DNA of 64,000 nucleotides from Sapria himalayana (Eukaryota > Streptophyta > Magnoliopsida > Malpighiales > Rafflesiaceae), in contig JAREIK010001332.1 of the NCBI GenBank assembly GCA_029783825.1, forward strand, positions 124,001 through 188,000, read 5' to 3'. The notes below the pieces were generated by a model, which did not search any database, was not told where the DNA came from, and saw only the letters and a list, made by a program, of their open reading frames with translations. Below are positions 12,137 to 23,814 of this stretch, one piece after another. Numbering within the stretch: the stretch's first letter is position 1; each line of letters begins with the position of its first letter. A program made the position numbers and the translations under genes.

Positions 12137-12360
12137 CAAAGTTTTAAAATGCAAAAGCGTAAGGCGAGACATTTTTGTATTTATGAGGCGAGGCGTAAGC
12201 CTCGAGGCGTAAGCTTTTTGAACCTCACAATATATAATTAATTAATATTTTAAAATATATAAAATTAAATAAAATAACATAAATAAAAACATAAAAACAA
12301 TTCATTAGGATTATTTAAAAACATAATCAAGTCATGAAATAATAAGTAGAGTAAATTGTT

Positions 12361-12521
12361 TTAATTTAAATCATCCTCTCCAAGGTCATCATCATCTTCA
12401 TCCAATGTATCAAAAGTAGGAAAATGTCCACTATCATGTAACCCCATTTCATATAAATCTTCATCTTCATCAATTGGTGTCAAATTGAACTCCTTCTCTT
12501 TGTCTTTGCCTCCACTTGTAC
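12361..12521 (-). pseudogene. Transposase C-terminal tail exon (acidic)
   Basis: On the minus strand an AG acceptor near 12522 opens a frame starting TSGGKDKEKEFNLTPIDE. It continues through YEMGLHDSGHFPTFDTLDED and ends DDLGEDDLN before the TAA at 12361-12363. A Lys-rich then strongly acidic C-terminus of this sort closes many plant hAT transposases and their domesticated relatives. The catalytic part is absent, so this is a deletion derivative within the element at 12137-13243. Confidence 0.55.
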
Positions 12522-12954
12522 CTAGTATAAATTATTAATGAGGTGTAAATATTATAAGTTTTTTTATTAAATTTAATCAAATTTATAGCTTAATTTTTGA
12601 GTACTTACTTGTTACTTCGTTATAACAATATGCTAAAGTTGTTTAATTGACTAAAAAATAACAAGACATAATTGAAAGGAATTTAAAAATGAAATTCAGA
12701 ATTTAATTGGTTTAAATTTTAAAAAGCCAATATTTTTTTAGAGGAATTTAAAATAAAATTAAGAATTTAATTCATTTAAATTTTAAAAAGTCAATATTTT
12801 TTTTGAGGAATTAAAAAAAAAATCGGAAGGCTGTTTGAATTTTTTTTTTTTTAAAAGATGATTAATAAGCTGAAGCTCCAATTACCTTAAAAAAAATTAA
12901 GAATAAAATAGATTAGATGAATCTATTTTAAATTATTTAACAAAAAAAAATTCA

Positions 12955-13075
12955 AGGGGGGGGAGGGGGGGATCAGGATTTCGAAGGAGGGGGATCGGGA
13001 TATCGAAGGAGGGGGATCGGGAGGTCGCCGAGGGGGGGAGGAATCGGGAGGTCGCCGAGGGGGGGAGGATCAAGG
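12955..13075 (+). repeat. G-rich tandem array
   Basis: Runs of six to nine G are separated by GATC and by alternating TTCGAAGGA and GTCGCCGAG units. There are two copies of about 25 bases ending AAGGAGGGGGATCGGGA and two of about 29 bases containing GGAGGTCGCCGAGGGGG. It lies inside the 12137-13243 element. The spacing of the G-runs would allow a G-quadruplex on the plus strand. Confidence 0.65.
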
Positions 13076-13253
13076 CGCCTCAACGCGTTATTCTTCCGAG
13101 CCTTCGATTTAGTTTGAGAAAGCTTTTGATTTAGTTATCCATTTCATGTGTTACGCTTTTCTTCCGACGCCTCAACGTGTTTTTCCGCCGCCTCGCCTTG
13201 AGGCGCGCATCAAGGCGCACCTGGAAAGCGCCTTTGAATACAGTGCATATAAC

Positions 13254-13389
13254 TATCATTATTATGAACTTTGTCTTTATATTAGATCTTTAGACTAGCA
13301 TGTGTCTCTTACTTTTTTAGCAAATAATATTATATTCATTAAAACAATAAAATAATATAATATATATCATCTAGGTGAAAATCACTATT
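13254..13389. other. Short unassigned stretch
   Basis: AT-rich DNA lies between the second-family element and the LINE 3' fragment. Nothing is recognised. Confidence 0.35.
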
Positions 13390-14640
13390 CAATTTGAATA
13401 TGAAAAATTAGCCAGCTGAAAGTATATATGACCATCAAAAGAGATAATAAGATTCAAAAATTTCTTTACATACTAAGAGGAGGTTGAAATAATAATAAAT
13501 CTCATTAAAGATTTAAATGCAAATATTTCTCATATATATAGGGAGACTAATGCACTAGCTGATGGTCTGGCCAGAATATGAGCGAATAAATGGGAAAAAG
13601 AATATGACGAGAAAACGATACCAGGAAAATTAAAAGATATAACAATGCTAGATAAGCTTGTTTTCCCTTATCTAAGAAAAAAAACAAAGAAATAGAGAAA
13701 TAGGCAGGAAACCCTAAGGATATTAAACCTTAATGATTGTTAAAAAGGTTACCTATTTAATATTTAAATAAAATTTGATATTATGGGGTAAGGTGTAGTA
13801 TAGTGGTCTGTGCAGGAAAAGTTATTATTTTGTTGCAGGTAAAGAAAGATGTTCAAATAAAAAGCAACAGTGATGGAAGCTGAAAGAAAGGGAAAAAATT
13901 TTTCTGTTTTAATTTTCTGGATGTTAATAAGATGGGCGAGGAGGTGTAGGGGTCAAGCATGAAATATAGATGGAGACATGAAAACTGTTGTCCAGAAATG
14001 AGTAAAGCAGAACAATACTACTGCCTAGGAAGCATCAGATGGAGGAATTAAGCTGCTATCATGCTCAATAAAAGAATTAGTGACTGAAACAGTAATCAAG
14101 CTGGCAGAAAAGCGATAGAAGATCGGTGGTAAAAGCTAAAGAGGCTGGTTAGTTCTGACTGTTAAGTCAAGTGCTTGGAGTATGCAAAGGTTGCCGAGCT
14201 AGGCAAGGAAGGGCGGTCTGCAAGGGGAGAGGAGGCATGCTGTTAATAAAATGAAGTTTGTCTAGTATTTGTAGAAATGTTAAAGTCAAGTCAGTTGAGT
14301 TTGGTAAGTGAGGATGATCAAAAAATAAGGTAGGTGAAGAAAGGGAGGCAGAAGATAATGGAACCCATGAAAATGCAGTCGATCTAGTATACACACACAA
14401 GTAAGCAATAAGAGTCGGAAGAAGTATTAGAATAAAGTTAGACTATCATTCCTATGAAAATAGGTAGGCATCAGCGGAAAATAGCAAGGCTTCCGAAGCC
14501 CAGCACATAAATCAATCCAGAAAAAGTCTAGAAGTAATATTTCATATGCATTTTGTTTTATTTTGCAAAGAAAATGTGTAAAGGGGGAAAGGGTAGAAGT
14601 AGGTTGTAAAAATGATATTCCTTCGTCAAAAAAAAAGGTT
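13390..14640 (+). pseudogene. LINE 3' fragment: RNase H domain and tail
   Basis: The frame at about 13480-13695 reads LIKDLNANISHIYRETNALADGLARI, a stop, then ANKWEKEYDEKTIPGK. It ends LDKLVFPYLRKKTKK. The HIYREtNaLADgLA block is the C-terminal RNase H motif of plant LINEs, where His and Asp are catalytic residues. The 700 bases that follow resemble a LINE 3' untranslated region and close near an A-run at about 14630. No reverse transcriptase is retained, as expected of a 5'-truncated insertion. It is antisense to the host gene, and one internal stop makes it dead. It may belong to the same family as the ORF1 remnant at 1296. Confidence 0.65.
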
Positions 14641-15177
14641 ATATTAATAATAAAACAAATTAAAAAAATATATTGGATAGAAATCCAACCGATGATATTC
14701 AATAAAAAAGTGAACTTAGAAATTTTTTGAAAATTATCTTTTAAAAAATTAATATGCATTAGTGTCACTATCAGATAGCCAAAGATCATTGCAAAGCCCC
14801 TATTATAAAATTATATTATATAATATGCATGTGAACTTCACGTGCCTTTTTTTTTATTTCTAGCAAGAATGGATGTATGAAGTCCACATGTTGTGCATGT
14901 TCATGTTGATCATACCGAAGGCATTGGGTCATGTCATGTTGTGGCATGCGAGTCATTTGGTCAAGTCCAGCATGATACAAGTCATGCCACAGGCCAGCCC
15001 ACACACATTGTTGGCAAGGCTCATGCCCATTTTGTGTCATGCCTAGCAATGTTTTTTTTAGTCATGTTGCAGGCCAAGCTCGAGCCACCCAGCTATATGT
15101 GTTAACTGGGCCGAGCATCTAAGCAAAAGGCATGGCACAAAAATAGCATGTCTGGCATGACACAATCCAATTCAGAG
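14641..15177. mobile_element. Decayed GC-rich hAT end (CATG-rich)
   Basis: From about 14885 the sequence is packed with CATGTC, CATGGC and CATGCC words. These are what the family's CACGGCACGG repeats become after C-to-T decay at CpG. No clean terminus is visible, so this is probably an older copy into which the element starting at 15178 inserted. Nothing is recognised at 14641-14884. Confidence 0.45.
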
Positions 15178-18100
15178 TTGAGGTGTCAAGTGAACCAGAC
15201 AGATTAAGCATGACATGAGGCACGACATAATTCAGTCATACTTGGTCAAGCACAAAATAGTCCAGAATCATGCATGGACTCAAGTCATGTCAACTCATGG
15301 CACAACTAATGTTATTTCATGCTAGGTCAGGGCAAATCGGATCTAGTGTCATGCAAGACATGGCCCACATGCTAGAGCACAAATTTGTGACATGGCCACA
15401 ATTTAAAAAACAAAAATAGTCATTTTAAAATGGTTGATTTCTGTCAGTATCACCGACAGGACAAAACAGTGTTTATCATTGTCATGTCGGCGCAGGCTTT
15501 AAAAAACTTAAATTTTTTTTAGCCTCTGAATTTCATCCAACGGCTTCATGGCAGAAATATAATGATTTATCAAATTTCTATCATAAAAAAATAAAGAAAC
15601 CAATTTGTTTATTAAAAAAATTTCTATAAATAATATATTAATATAGTTTATTTTTTACAGTTTATCTATAATCTCTTCTCATCTCTTCTTCTAACTCTAA
15701 TATTCACATAGTATCAAGTTTGTGCCCATATTTTTTGATTTACATTTATAATTATAATTTGACAAAATATCAAAGTTATTTTGATGATGAGGTCTAACTT
15801 CCAGATATGATAATATGAGATGGAGGTGAGAAAATATATGTTACATACATAAAATTAAGATACACACTACATTGAACTTATTTTATTTTGCTTAATAATT
15901 TTTAGATAAATAAATAAATTAACAAAAACAAATAAAAAATTAAAAAATATTATTTTTTTTCTCTTACTTCCAGTCTAATAACATGCATTAAAAATTGATA
16001 AATAGTTAATATTATGAAAATGAATGAGAGCTAAAAATTTATAATAATGATGATCCAACCAAAATATTCAAGAATAAAACTAAGTTTTCTCATAGCCTCC
16101 ATCTATGTGCCTAAAAATCTAAAAATAAGCAAACTTCAATTATTTGGATGCATTTTAACATAATTTTAAAAAAAAATGATATAAATATTAAAGAAAATTC
16201 GACACAATATATATATTAAAAAAAATATTTATACATGAAGAAAAATTGGTGATATTAATCACTAAAAAGACATATTGATAAATATACAAAAAAATATGAT
16301 ACATTAAATCTCATACTATATCAACTTAACGATGAAATATTTTAAGTTGAATAAATTTTAGATTGTTGACCTTATTTATTTTCAGTAATGAAGTTAAAAA
16401 ATAAATAAAATAAAATTTATTACTAGCAATAGTCTTTTAATTATATTTTTGAAAAATCCTAGATTAATTTATATATTAGAAATATAATTTCAGTTTGGTT
16501 ATCATAGAATTACTAGATAAACTAGTAGAAATAATATAATAAATTAAATTAAATTAAAAAAATAATTAATAATTAATAAACTTAAGATATATAATGAAAT
16601 AGTCTCCATGATGTCTGATATCTGGACTAGTCATGATGACAGTTTATTCGTATGTATCACTATTCACTATATCAATTATAAATGAAAACTAAATAAAAAA
16701 ATTTTAGTAAATATGATATTCAAAATAAAATTTTTAATATTACATTTAAAATACTTCAAATAATAGTATTATGATTAAAATATTTGTAAGAACTATTAGA
16801 GATAGACATTTAGATAATATTCTTCACGTTAGATGTATATATCAAGTAATGGACCTAATAGTACAAGTAAAAATAAAAATAATTTCTTTCATATTAGAGA
16901 ATATAAGAAATTTACTAAAATATTTAAATATATCTAGTCAACAACAAAAAATTTATACTTTATATTTATCAACAAAACTAAAAAGAAACAAAAAATTAAA
17001 TGGATATTAGATATATTAAATTTATGTGTTAGTTACTAGTACGTGCTATCCTACTACGTTAAAAATAAAAATAATAAAATTATTATTAATGATTCAGACT
17101 AAAATATAATAATTTTTTTTTAATTTCCTAAAGATTTTTATGATATAACTAATGTGTTCGTTTGCATATACTTTCACTACATGTATTGCATATGGGTGTA
17201 TATACAATGTTAGTAGTATATTTAAATATGTTTAAAGAATACTCTATTTTTAGTATCAGAGTTATTAAGATGAAAATTAAATATTTAAAATATTAGTCAT
17301 TAATTATATTTCTTTATTGCTTAATTATCTATATTGATCATATGATTAATGTGAAATAGATAAAAAATATGTTGAAATATATATTCATTTGCATGAACCA
17401 AACATAAAAAGTAAATGATTTGATTTATAAATAATTAGTTAATATGTTAAAATATTATGACAGTAAATATGATAATTTTAACGAGACATCAAGTACGAAC
17501 ATGACCATCAAATTCAAACATAATGACTATTATTCAGTTAGCTAAGAGAAAATGATAATGTGCGTAATCAAAGATGAGCGAGCTATCTTGATGTTTTATA
17601 TATCTTTTATTATTATATCCTATCATATAATGATAATAAGAATTTAAATATATTGAGTTAATAAAAATTATACAAATTTATTTCTGTCATGTTATTTAAG
17701 ATATCACATGATTTAATAATCTATATGATATCTAACATAATATTAGAGTCTATTCTTTCAAATACAAGATCCAAATTACAATCAAATATCATAGAAATAT
17801 TTTCATACTTAATAACTAAAAAGCTAAATGCTAAGTCGTCAGGGTAAAATAAAAGAGCTGCTAAAAAAATAATAACTCGTGCGACATCAAAGATATTGAA
17901 ATTACTACTTGCACTAGCTGCAAAATCAAATAGGATGATTCAAATCATACTTTAAAATATGGACTAATTGTAGATGCCAAAGTACTAGCATGCAAGTTGC
18001 TGATATTGTTGTTGTAGTAGTGCATGTGTGCTTTTAAAATTTTTAATTTATCATTATTTATGATATCATCATTAAACCAAAACCACAAAATCAAAATAGA

Positions 18101-18634
18101 TATATATTTTTATTGAATTCTAAATTTTATTCATTTTAATTTTAAGTACAGTATAGTTTATTTTTAATATTTTAATTTTTTTAATTTTTTAAAATTAAAA
18201 TTTTAATTTAAAGTTAAAGACAAAAGCCAGTATCGCACCAAAACTGCCCTCCACTGCCTAATGGCTTGTGGTCATTTGATTGGACTGGCTGGGTCTGGCT
18301 ACTATTTTAGCTGGGTTGGCATGGCCAGCCCAAGCCAATGGCGGTGGCATAATGCATGCAGTGCAGTGGCGACAGCCACTGCCCTGCCCACTACTGATTA
18401 TGGACTGCCACAGTGCCACTAGGGCCTGTGAATTGTACTATCCAGCTTGACCAAACATGCCCAATTGAGGAAAGCGGGTCATCATGTCATGTCTAGCCAT
18501 CCTCCCATGATGTTGTGCCGACACGGCATGGCCTGAGTACTCAATTTGTGTATATTTGGCATGCTATGGTGGCCAAAATGAGCAACTAAAATTTTGGTCA
18601 TGTTGACCTAGCACGTTTCAATGGGCAGCTCTAG
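15178..18634 (+). mobile_element. hAT element F, full-length but heavily decayed
   Basis: The left end TTGAGGTGTCAAGTGAACC starts at 15178 and the right end closes with GCAGCTCTA(G) at 18633-18634. The flanks TTCAGAGT (15171-15178) and TTTAGAGT (18635-18642) form a 7-of-8 target duplication if the boundaries are shifted by a base. The length of about 3.46 kb fits other copies. GC-rich subterminal zones at both ends have turned into CATG-rich DNA. The transposase remnant is on the plus strand. Confidence 0.6.
16590..17990 (+). pseudogene. hAT transposase remnant of element F
   Basis: Recognisable blocks include SMMSDIWTSHDDS near 16600-16650 (family signature VTSDIWTxHDDSS) and IKIFVRTIRDRHLDNILHVRCIYQVMDLIVQV near 16774-16870 (signature MFVRNIRDAPLGEIFHVRCMCHVINLIVQA). 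A decayed dimerisation region (L-ThPMSS-A-ESxFSN) lies near 17690-17770. The BED finger is not recognisable. Many frameshifts and stops are present, and this is the most decayed of the copies with a readable gene. Confidence 0.65.
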
Positions 18635-18741
18635 TTTAGAGTTGGGTTTGGACCAGACTAGTGCTAATCTACGACATGACTCTGTCGGGCTGGGGTTTAA
18701 GCATGCATGCTGTGGAAGACGAGGTGCAACCCATTATGCGC
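18635..18741. other. Spacer between hAT elements F and G
   Basis: This moderately GC-rich DNA, including CTGTCGGGCTGGGG, is probably the remains of an older hAT end. Its last bases, ATTATGCG (18733-18740), are the likely target duplication of element G. Confidence 0.4.
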
Positions 18742-19352
18742 TAGAGGTGTCAAACGGGCCGGGCCGGGCCGGCCCAGGCCATTTTTTTGGAGCACAAGCT
18801 TGCTTTCGTGCCAGGTCGGCACGGCACAGTTAATGTTCTGTGCCGTGCCCGGCCCGGAACGGTTTAAAAAAGCCGAGCGCGGCACTGAAGGCCGTGCCGG
18901 GCCCGCTCGGGCCTGGCCTGGCCCGTAGGGCCAGGAGAGGCCGTCGGGGCAGAAAAAAAAAAGTTTTTTTTTTTTGAATATTAAAATATATTTAAAATTT
19001 TAGATATTGTATCGTATTATATATTTATAATTTTAAATATGTTAAAATTAAAAATTAATTAAAAAAACAAAGTTTAATTTTTTTTTTTTGTAATATCAAA
19101 TTAGTTTAAATTTTATTATAATTATTAATTATATAATAAAATTATTAATTTATAAAAGAAAAATTAAAACAAAAAAAAATAAATTAATACATTATGTTAG
19201 TAAAAATAAAAATTAAAAAAAAAACATAAACAACACAAATGAAAAATTATCAATCCATTTGAAACCGAATGTCCGAACCAAACAAATTATAGTTTCAACA
19301 CAACGTACAAATAATAAAAAAAATATCGAAAACAAAAAATAGTAGATCATCA

Positions 19353-21404
19353 TCAATCGTCAATCGGCATATCATGAGAATCATCTGCCACAACATCAAG
19401 ATACGTATCATATGTATCATCATCATCGGCAATCAACTTTTCCGCCATCGCAGTGGATGCGACTGTAGTCCATGTCCCAGTCCCAACTCCAGCACGATCA
19501 TGGATGCTAAACCTCATATCCTCCCAATCCTTCAAATAAGCCAAGGCCTCAACAATATCTGAACGTAATCTCGATCTCATATCCGAAATCACGTTCACTG
19601 CAATTGAAAAAACAGACTCCGATGCTACGCTCGACATCGGATGAGTCAGTAGATCCTGTGTCATCCTAGTATCAGAATGTGATAGGATTGAGCAGTAATC
19701 GGTATCTAAGTACCGAGACAGCTCGCTCATATGTGATGGTCTACCCCTACGTTTCCCCCTCGCTAACTGAACGGAAAAATCGTCATCTCCAAATATGATA
19801 TCAATGTCCGTAATCACAGTCTCACTACTATCACCATTATACATAGTATCGTAGTATGTGAAAAGGTCAGTCAACTTCTCGTGAATGTACCCTTCAGGTG
19901 GGTCTTCCAGGTTCATGCACGAGGAAATGTAAGTCATGGTGTTTTCTATCCCTTCCACCTTGACCCTAGGGTCCATGCATGCAGCGAGGCAATAAAGAGA
20001 TGGAACGATGGACCAATACTACAAGTACTTAGTTTTCATCTCTGCAACCATATTGCTAAGTATCGGGTCAGCTCGATACTTCCTAAACATGCTACTAATG
20101 TTGCATATGAACCGGAGTGCAATACAAGTGGTGGGCGTATAAACCGACGAACACATGTTCGTCGTATCATAAAAAATCTTCGGGAATTTCATAAATGAAA
20201 TTCCTGAAGCCTAGTCAGTGTCGTTAATAATAAGTTCGTCACACTTACTATTGACGTAATCAAATATCACGTGTTCGTATCCAACACATGATTCTAACAT
20301 CAGGTACGTGTAATTCCAATGATATCTCACATCCGATTAGAATTTCTTCTTCTTAATATCCGCAGACAAACAGAGACTACCAAACTCTTGTTGTCTGCGA
20401 GGAATGCGAATATATTTTAGTGCATTACGTATATTATCCAACGCGGGAGAACACACATTCATACCCTCTTGAACAATCAGGTTAATCACGTGACAAATGC
20501 ATCTGACATGAAAAATCTCTCCTAATGGTGCGTATCTAATATTCCTAACAAACATATTGATCGCTACTCCATTATTAGATGCGTTATCGAATGTGACACT
20601 AAAAATTTTATTTTGAATTTTATATTCCCTAAAGATTTTGATCATACACTCAAAAATGGCCGGGTCATCATGATGATGAAGAATCTCAGAGAATCCTAAA
20701 ATTTTTTTATTGATTGCCCAGTTAGAATCTACATAGTGGCTAGTGAGACATACATAAGAAGATTCATCATGACTTGTCCAGATATCAGACATCACGGATA
20801 CCACTCAACTATATGTCATAAATTCCTTAATTATTTTTTATTTTTCTAACTTATATATCTTTAGTATGTCATTCCTAGATGTGGACCTAGGAATCCTACG
20901 ATAGGCAGGCTAAAAATATGTCTGCATGATGCGCACTACCCTTGGATCTTCTGAAAATCTGATCGGAAGACCCATCAATGTGATAAGTCTGGTCATGTCA
21001 TCTCTACCCAACTCGCTGGAGTATATGAAAGGAGTAAACTTTGAGACTGTACTCAATCCAGTCTCAAAAAATGCAGTGTCAAGTTGGGTTTGCCTAGGAT
21101 TTAATGGTCCATATTTTTTGGTACATAATTCGGCATGTCTTTTAAGGTGCCCAATCCTAAGCGAACTCTTACATGTTAAAAGTCTCATACAATATTTGCA
21201 CTGTGTCATTTCTTGTTCCTCACCCCTAACATTTTTTTATGTTATTATATTAAAATGAGTCCAAACTACTGAAGTCCTCCTAATTTTTTGTTTTTTAGAA
21301 GTTTGGTTTGAGACGACTGGAGAAACCAAAGTTTCAGCAGCCTCAGACCTCTGTGTAATATTTTTATTTTCTAAATTTAAATATGTTTCAGTTGTATTTA
21401 TCAT
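19353..21404 (-). pseudogene. hAT transposase of element G (broken)
   Basis: The start codon is at 21404, matching the MxNT start of sister copies. The order is an N-terminal Ser/Thr-rich part, then a BED zinc finger near 21090-21205 (CKYCMRLLTCKSS...HLKRHAELC). Next come VMSDIWTSHDESSYVCLTSH (about 20745-20800), the SVTFDNASNN acid-residue block and HVRCICHVINLIVQ. The C-terminal dimerisation part (VASESVFSIAVNVISD) and an acidic tail ending SHDMPIDD close the protein. Stops and shifts interrupt it between 21000 and 19980. Compared with the copy at 31711, about 20 codons holding the LLQWWKSYE block are deleted, so dimerisation would be lost even if the stops were absent. Confidence 0.8.
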
Positions 21405-21741
21405 TTTTTATGATTTTTATTTCTAAGAATATTTTAATAAAGACTAGATACCTTATTTTTATTTTTCTTAATTTTGGTCTAGAGAGATAAACTTAAAAAA
21501 ACCGTAAAATAAATTGTCCGGTAAAAATAGTGAGGTCGGTCACGTGCACGGTGCACCGCACGGCACGGCCAAAATCCCGAGGCCAGAGAGAGACAATATT
21601 TTTGAGAGAGAAATAGAACGATTTAAGAGAATTTATGTTTTTGAAAAACATAAATGTTATAGGGAGGGGATAGAATTTATAGATTAAAGATATGAATTTT
21701 TATAAAAAAACATATTTTTTTTAATTTTTTTTAATTTTTTA

Positions 21742-21915
21742 GGGAGCAAAATCATGAGGACCGTTGGATTCTGCCCCCTAGCCGTTAGAGGCGAGATCCA
21801 ACGGCTGAAAATATATTTTTATATTATTTTTTTTTCCAGTTGGGGGATCTTGGTCAGTTCAACCCTCGTAGAAGTGGGACCGCAGGTCGGGTCCAATCAG
21901 ACCCGACACGCTGTC
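21742..21915. promoter_or_regulatory. Conserved three-hairpin block of element G
   Basis: Hairpin 1, around 21742-21779, pairs GCAAAATC-like with GATTCTGCCCC. Hairpin 2 pairs AGCCGTTAGA (21780-21789) with TCCAACGGCT (21797-21806). Hairpin 3 pairs GACCGCAGGTCGGGTC (21878-21893) with GACCCGACACGCTGTC (21900-21915) over a 6-base loop. The same three occur in the same order in the other copies. They are candidates for transposase binding or promoter elements. Confidence 0.6.
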
Positions 21916-22052
21916 TTTTTTGCGGGAGGAGCGTGGGTCTTTCGCAGGGTAGCCTGTTGGCAGTAGGCTCGAGTGACACCTGCACGGGATGAACCCGTGC
22001 CGGTGTGCCGTGCCACGGGCCGAACCGCGTCGAGCCAGGCACGGCACGGCAC

Positions 22053-22324
22053 GGGCCAGGCACGGCACGGGCCAGGCACGGCACGGGCCAGGCACGGCAC
22101 GGGCCAGGCACGGCACGGGCCAGGCACGGCACGGGCCAGGCACGGCACGGGCCAGGCACGGCACGGGCCAGGCACGGCACGGGCCAGGCACGGCACGGGC
22201 CAGGCACGGCACGGGCCAGGCACGGCACGGGCCAGGCACGGCACGGGCCAGGCACGGCACGGGCCAGGCACGGCACGGGCCAGGCACGGCACGGGCCAGG
22301 CACGGCACGGGCCATGCACGGCAC
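22053..22324 (+). repeat. 17 tandem copies of a 16-bp unit
   Basis: The unit GGGCCAGGCACGGCAC repeats from 22053 to 22324 with period 16. Only the last unit departs visibly (CCATGC for CCAGGC), and degenerate partial units precede the array from about 22034. Sister elements have one to three loosely related units at this place. The near-identity implies recent expansion. All six frames stay open across it, but that is a consequence of the repeat and not evidence of genes. Confidence 0.95.
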
Positions 22325-22443
22325 GATTGGCCAGGCGCAGCACGTGCCCGGGCAAGGTTTTTTTCCCGTGACGGGCCGGCCCAGTCACGGCCGAACCATG
22401 TCGTGCCTCGTGCCGGGCCGGGCCGGCCCGGTTGACACCTCTA

Positions 22444-23814
22444 ATTACGCCAGCCCATCCAAGCCAATTTCAGCTCAGCTAGTTAAGTTAGGCTAGCTTG
22501 GACCAGACCTAGACTAGCTTGAAATGAACCTAGGCTAGTCTTGATCTAACCCATGCTAGCCTGACTAATCCTGACCTAGCTTGACACAACTCAGTACGAC
22601 CTAACAAGAACTGGCTTGCCCTGAGAAAAAATGGGCCTATGGGCCATGTCAGACTTACCATTTTTAGCGTCATGTCTGACCAATATGACTCATTTACCTC
22701 CTCTATATGTCCATTTAATACATACATATCAAACATAACCTTACTAATTTTCAGATGTAAAATAGTCGAGATATTATTTCTCATATATTTATATTAAAGT
22801 AGAAGTCTTGCGTAATAGATATGAACTTAGATATTATTTTATATATAATTAATTTAGTGGATATTATGTAATAAATAGATATCAAACATATACATTTAAA
22901 TAATCAATGAGATATATAAAAAGTGATTTCAAGAAATTACTCATGATTTTCCAATAAGCATTAATTATACCAAGGATCATCACTTAGCTCATATATTTTT
23001 ATGCTAATTATGTATGAATTATCATGAAATTTCCAAAAAAAAATATTTTTTAATATATTTTATTTGTAGATTACATATTTTTGATATAATACTGAAAAAT
23101 AGTTAAGTAGAAACTAAAAATTTAAAGAGACAAAAGAATAACTAAGTATGAAACTAAAAATTAAAAGAATGATACTTTAGTCAAAGAAATATAATATTTG
23201 TAATAACAAGATATAACATTTGAAATATGAGTTTAATAATGTAAAAATAATAATAATATAATAATAATCAAAATCAAGAAGTTAGAAATATCAAATATCA
23301 ATCATTTTAAGTACTTAGAATTTATATTAAATAAAAAAGAGAAAATTGATGAGAATGTAACTCATAAAATTAAGGTCATATAAACTAAATGCATAGCTAC
23401 ATAAGAGATTCTTTGTAATGAAAAAGTATCAAATAGATTAAAAAATTTTGATAGAATAAATATAAGACCAATTATGTTGTCTGGATATAAATATTAGATA
23501 GCCAATAAGCAATATATTCAAAAGATTAGGTATAAAAATGAGGATAATAAACTAGATATATAATAAGACTAAAGATAATAGAATTAAAAATAAAATTAAT
23601 AGAAAAAAAATTAAAATAATTCTTTTAAATAATAAGATAAAGAAGAATCTTCTGAAATGAATTAATTATATCAAATGCGGACCTCTTAGTACATCAATTA
23701 GGAAGTATAATATTATTTGAATTGATAGAAAAATTATACAAAAATTATAAATAATAATTTAACAACTTAATGATCAAAAATATTATATATATATATATAT
23801 ACACACACACATAC
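22444..23814. other. Decayed GC-rich patch, then unassigned AT-rich DNA
   Basis: Bases 22450-22620 hold many CTAGCTTG, GACCTAG and GGCTAG words, apparently a decayed short-period array, perhaps an old hAT end. From about 22790 the DNA is A/T-rich with no domain or terminus recognised. A TA then CA dinucleotide run lies at about 23780-23812. Confidence 0.4.

Larger units (their letters stand above)
12137..13243 (-). mobile_element. Second-family DNA transposon, non-autonomous
   Basis: The element is flanked by a perfect 10-base direct repeat, TGCATATAAC, at 12127-12136 and 13244-13253. The left end has AAAGCGTAAGGCGAGAC and GAGGCGAGGCG. The right end has CGCCTCGCCTTGAGGCGCGC and AAAGCGCCTTTGAA, so the termini are imperfect inverted repeats rich in GGCG. 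The interior holds the coding tail of a transposase and a G-rich array. A 10-base duplication suggests a Mutator-like element, whereas the acidic tail resembles plant hAT proteins. If the true duplication is 8 bases, hAT is right. The superfamily is left open. Confidence 0.7.
18742..22443 (-). mobile_element. hAT element G, full length
   Basis: The ends are TAGAGGTGTCAAACGGGCC at 18742 and GGCCCGGTTGACACCTCTA ending at 22443. The flanks ATTATGCG (18733-18740) and ATTACGCC (22444-22451) agree at 6 of 8 positions, with one extra base on the left. The length is 3702 bases. The transposase gene is on the minus strand. Its promoter side, at 21740-22443, holds the family's hairpins and a greatly expanded 16-bp repeat. 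Confidence 0.85.

Noticed and set aside
22053..22324. Possible CRISPR array
   Set aside because: The repeat units are contiguous with no spacers, and the setting is a plant transposon end.
21854..22496. Six overlapping long open frames rich in Ala, Arg, Gly, Pro and His
   Set aside because: They are produced by the GC-rich 16-bp tandem repeat, whose units read without stops in several frames on both strands. No start context, domain or codon pattern supports a gene.
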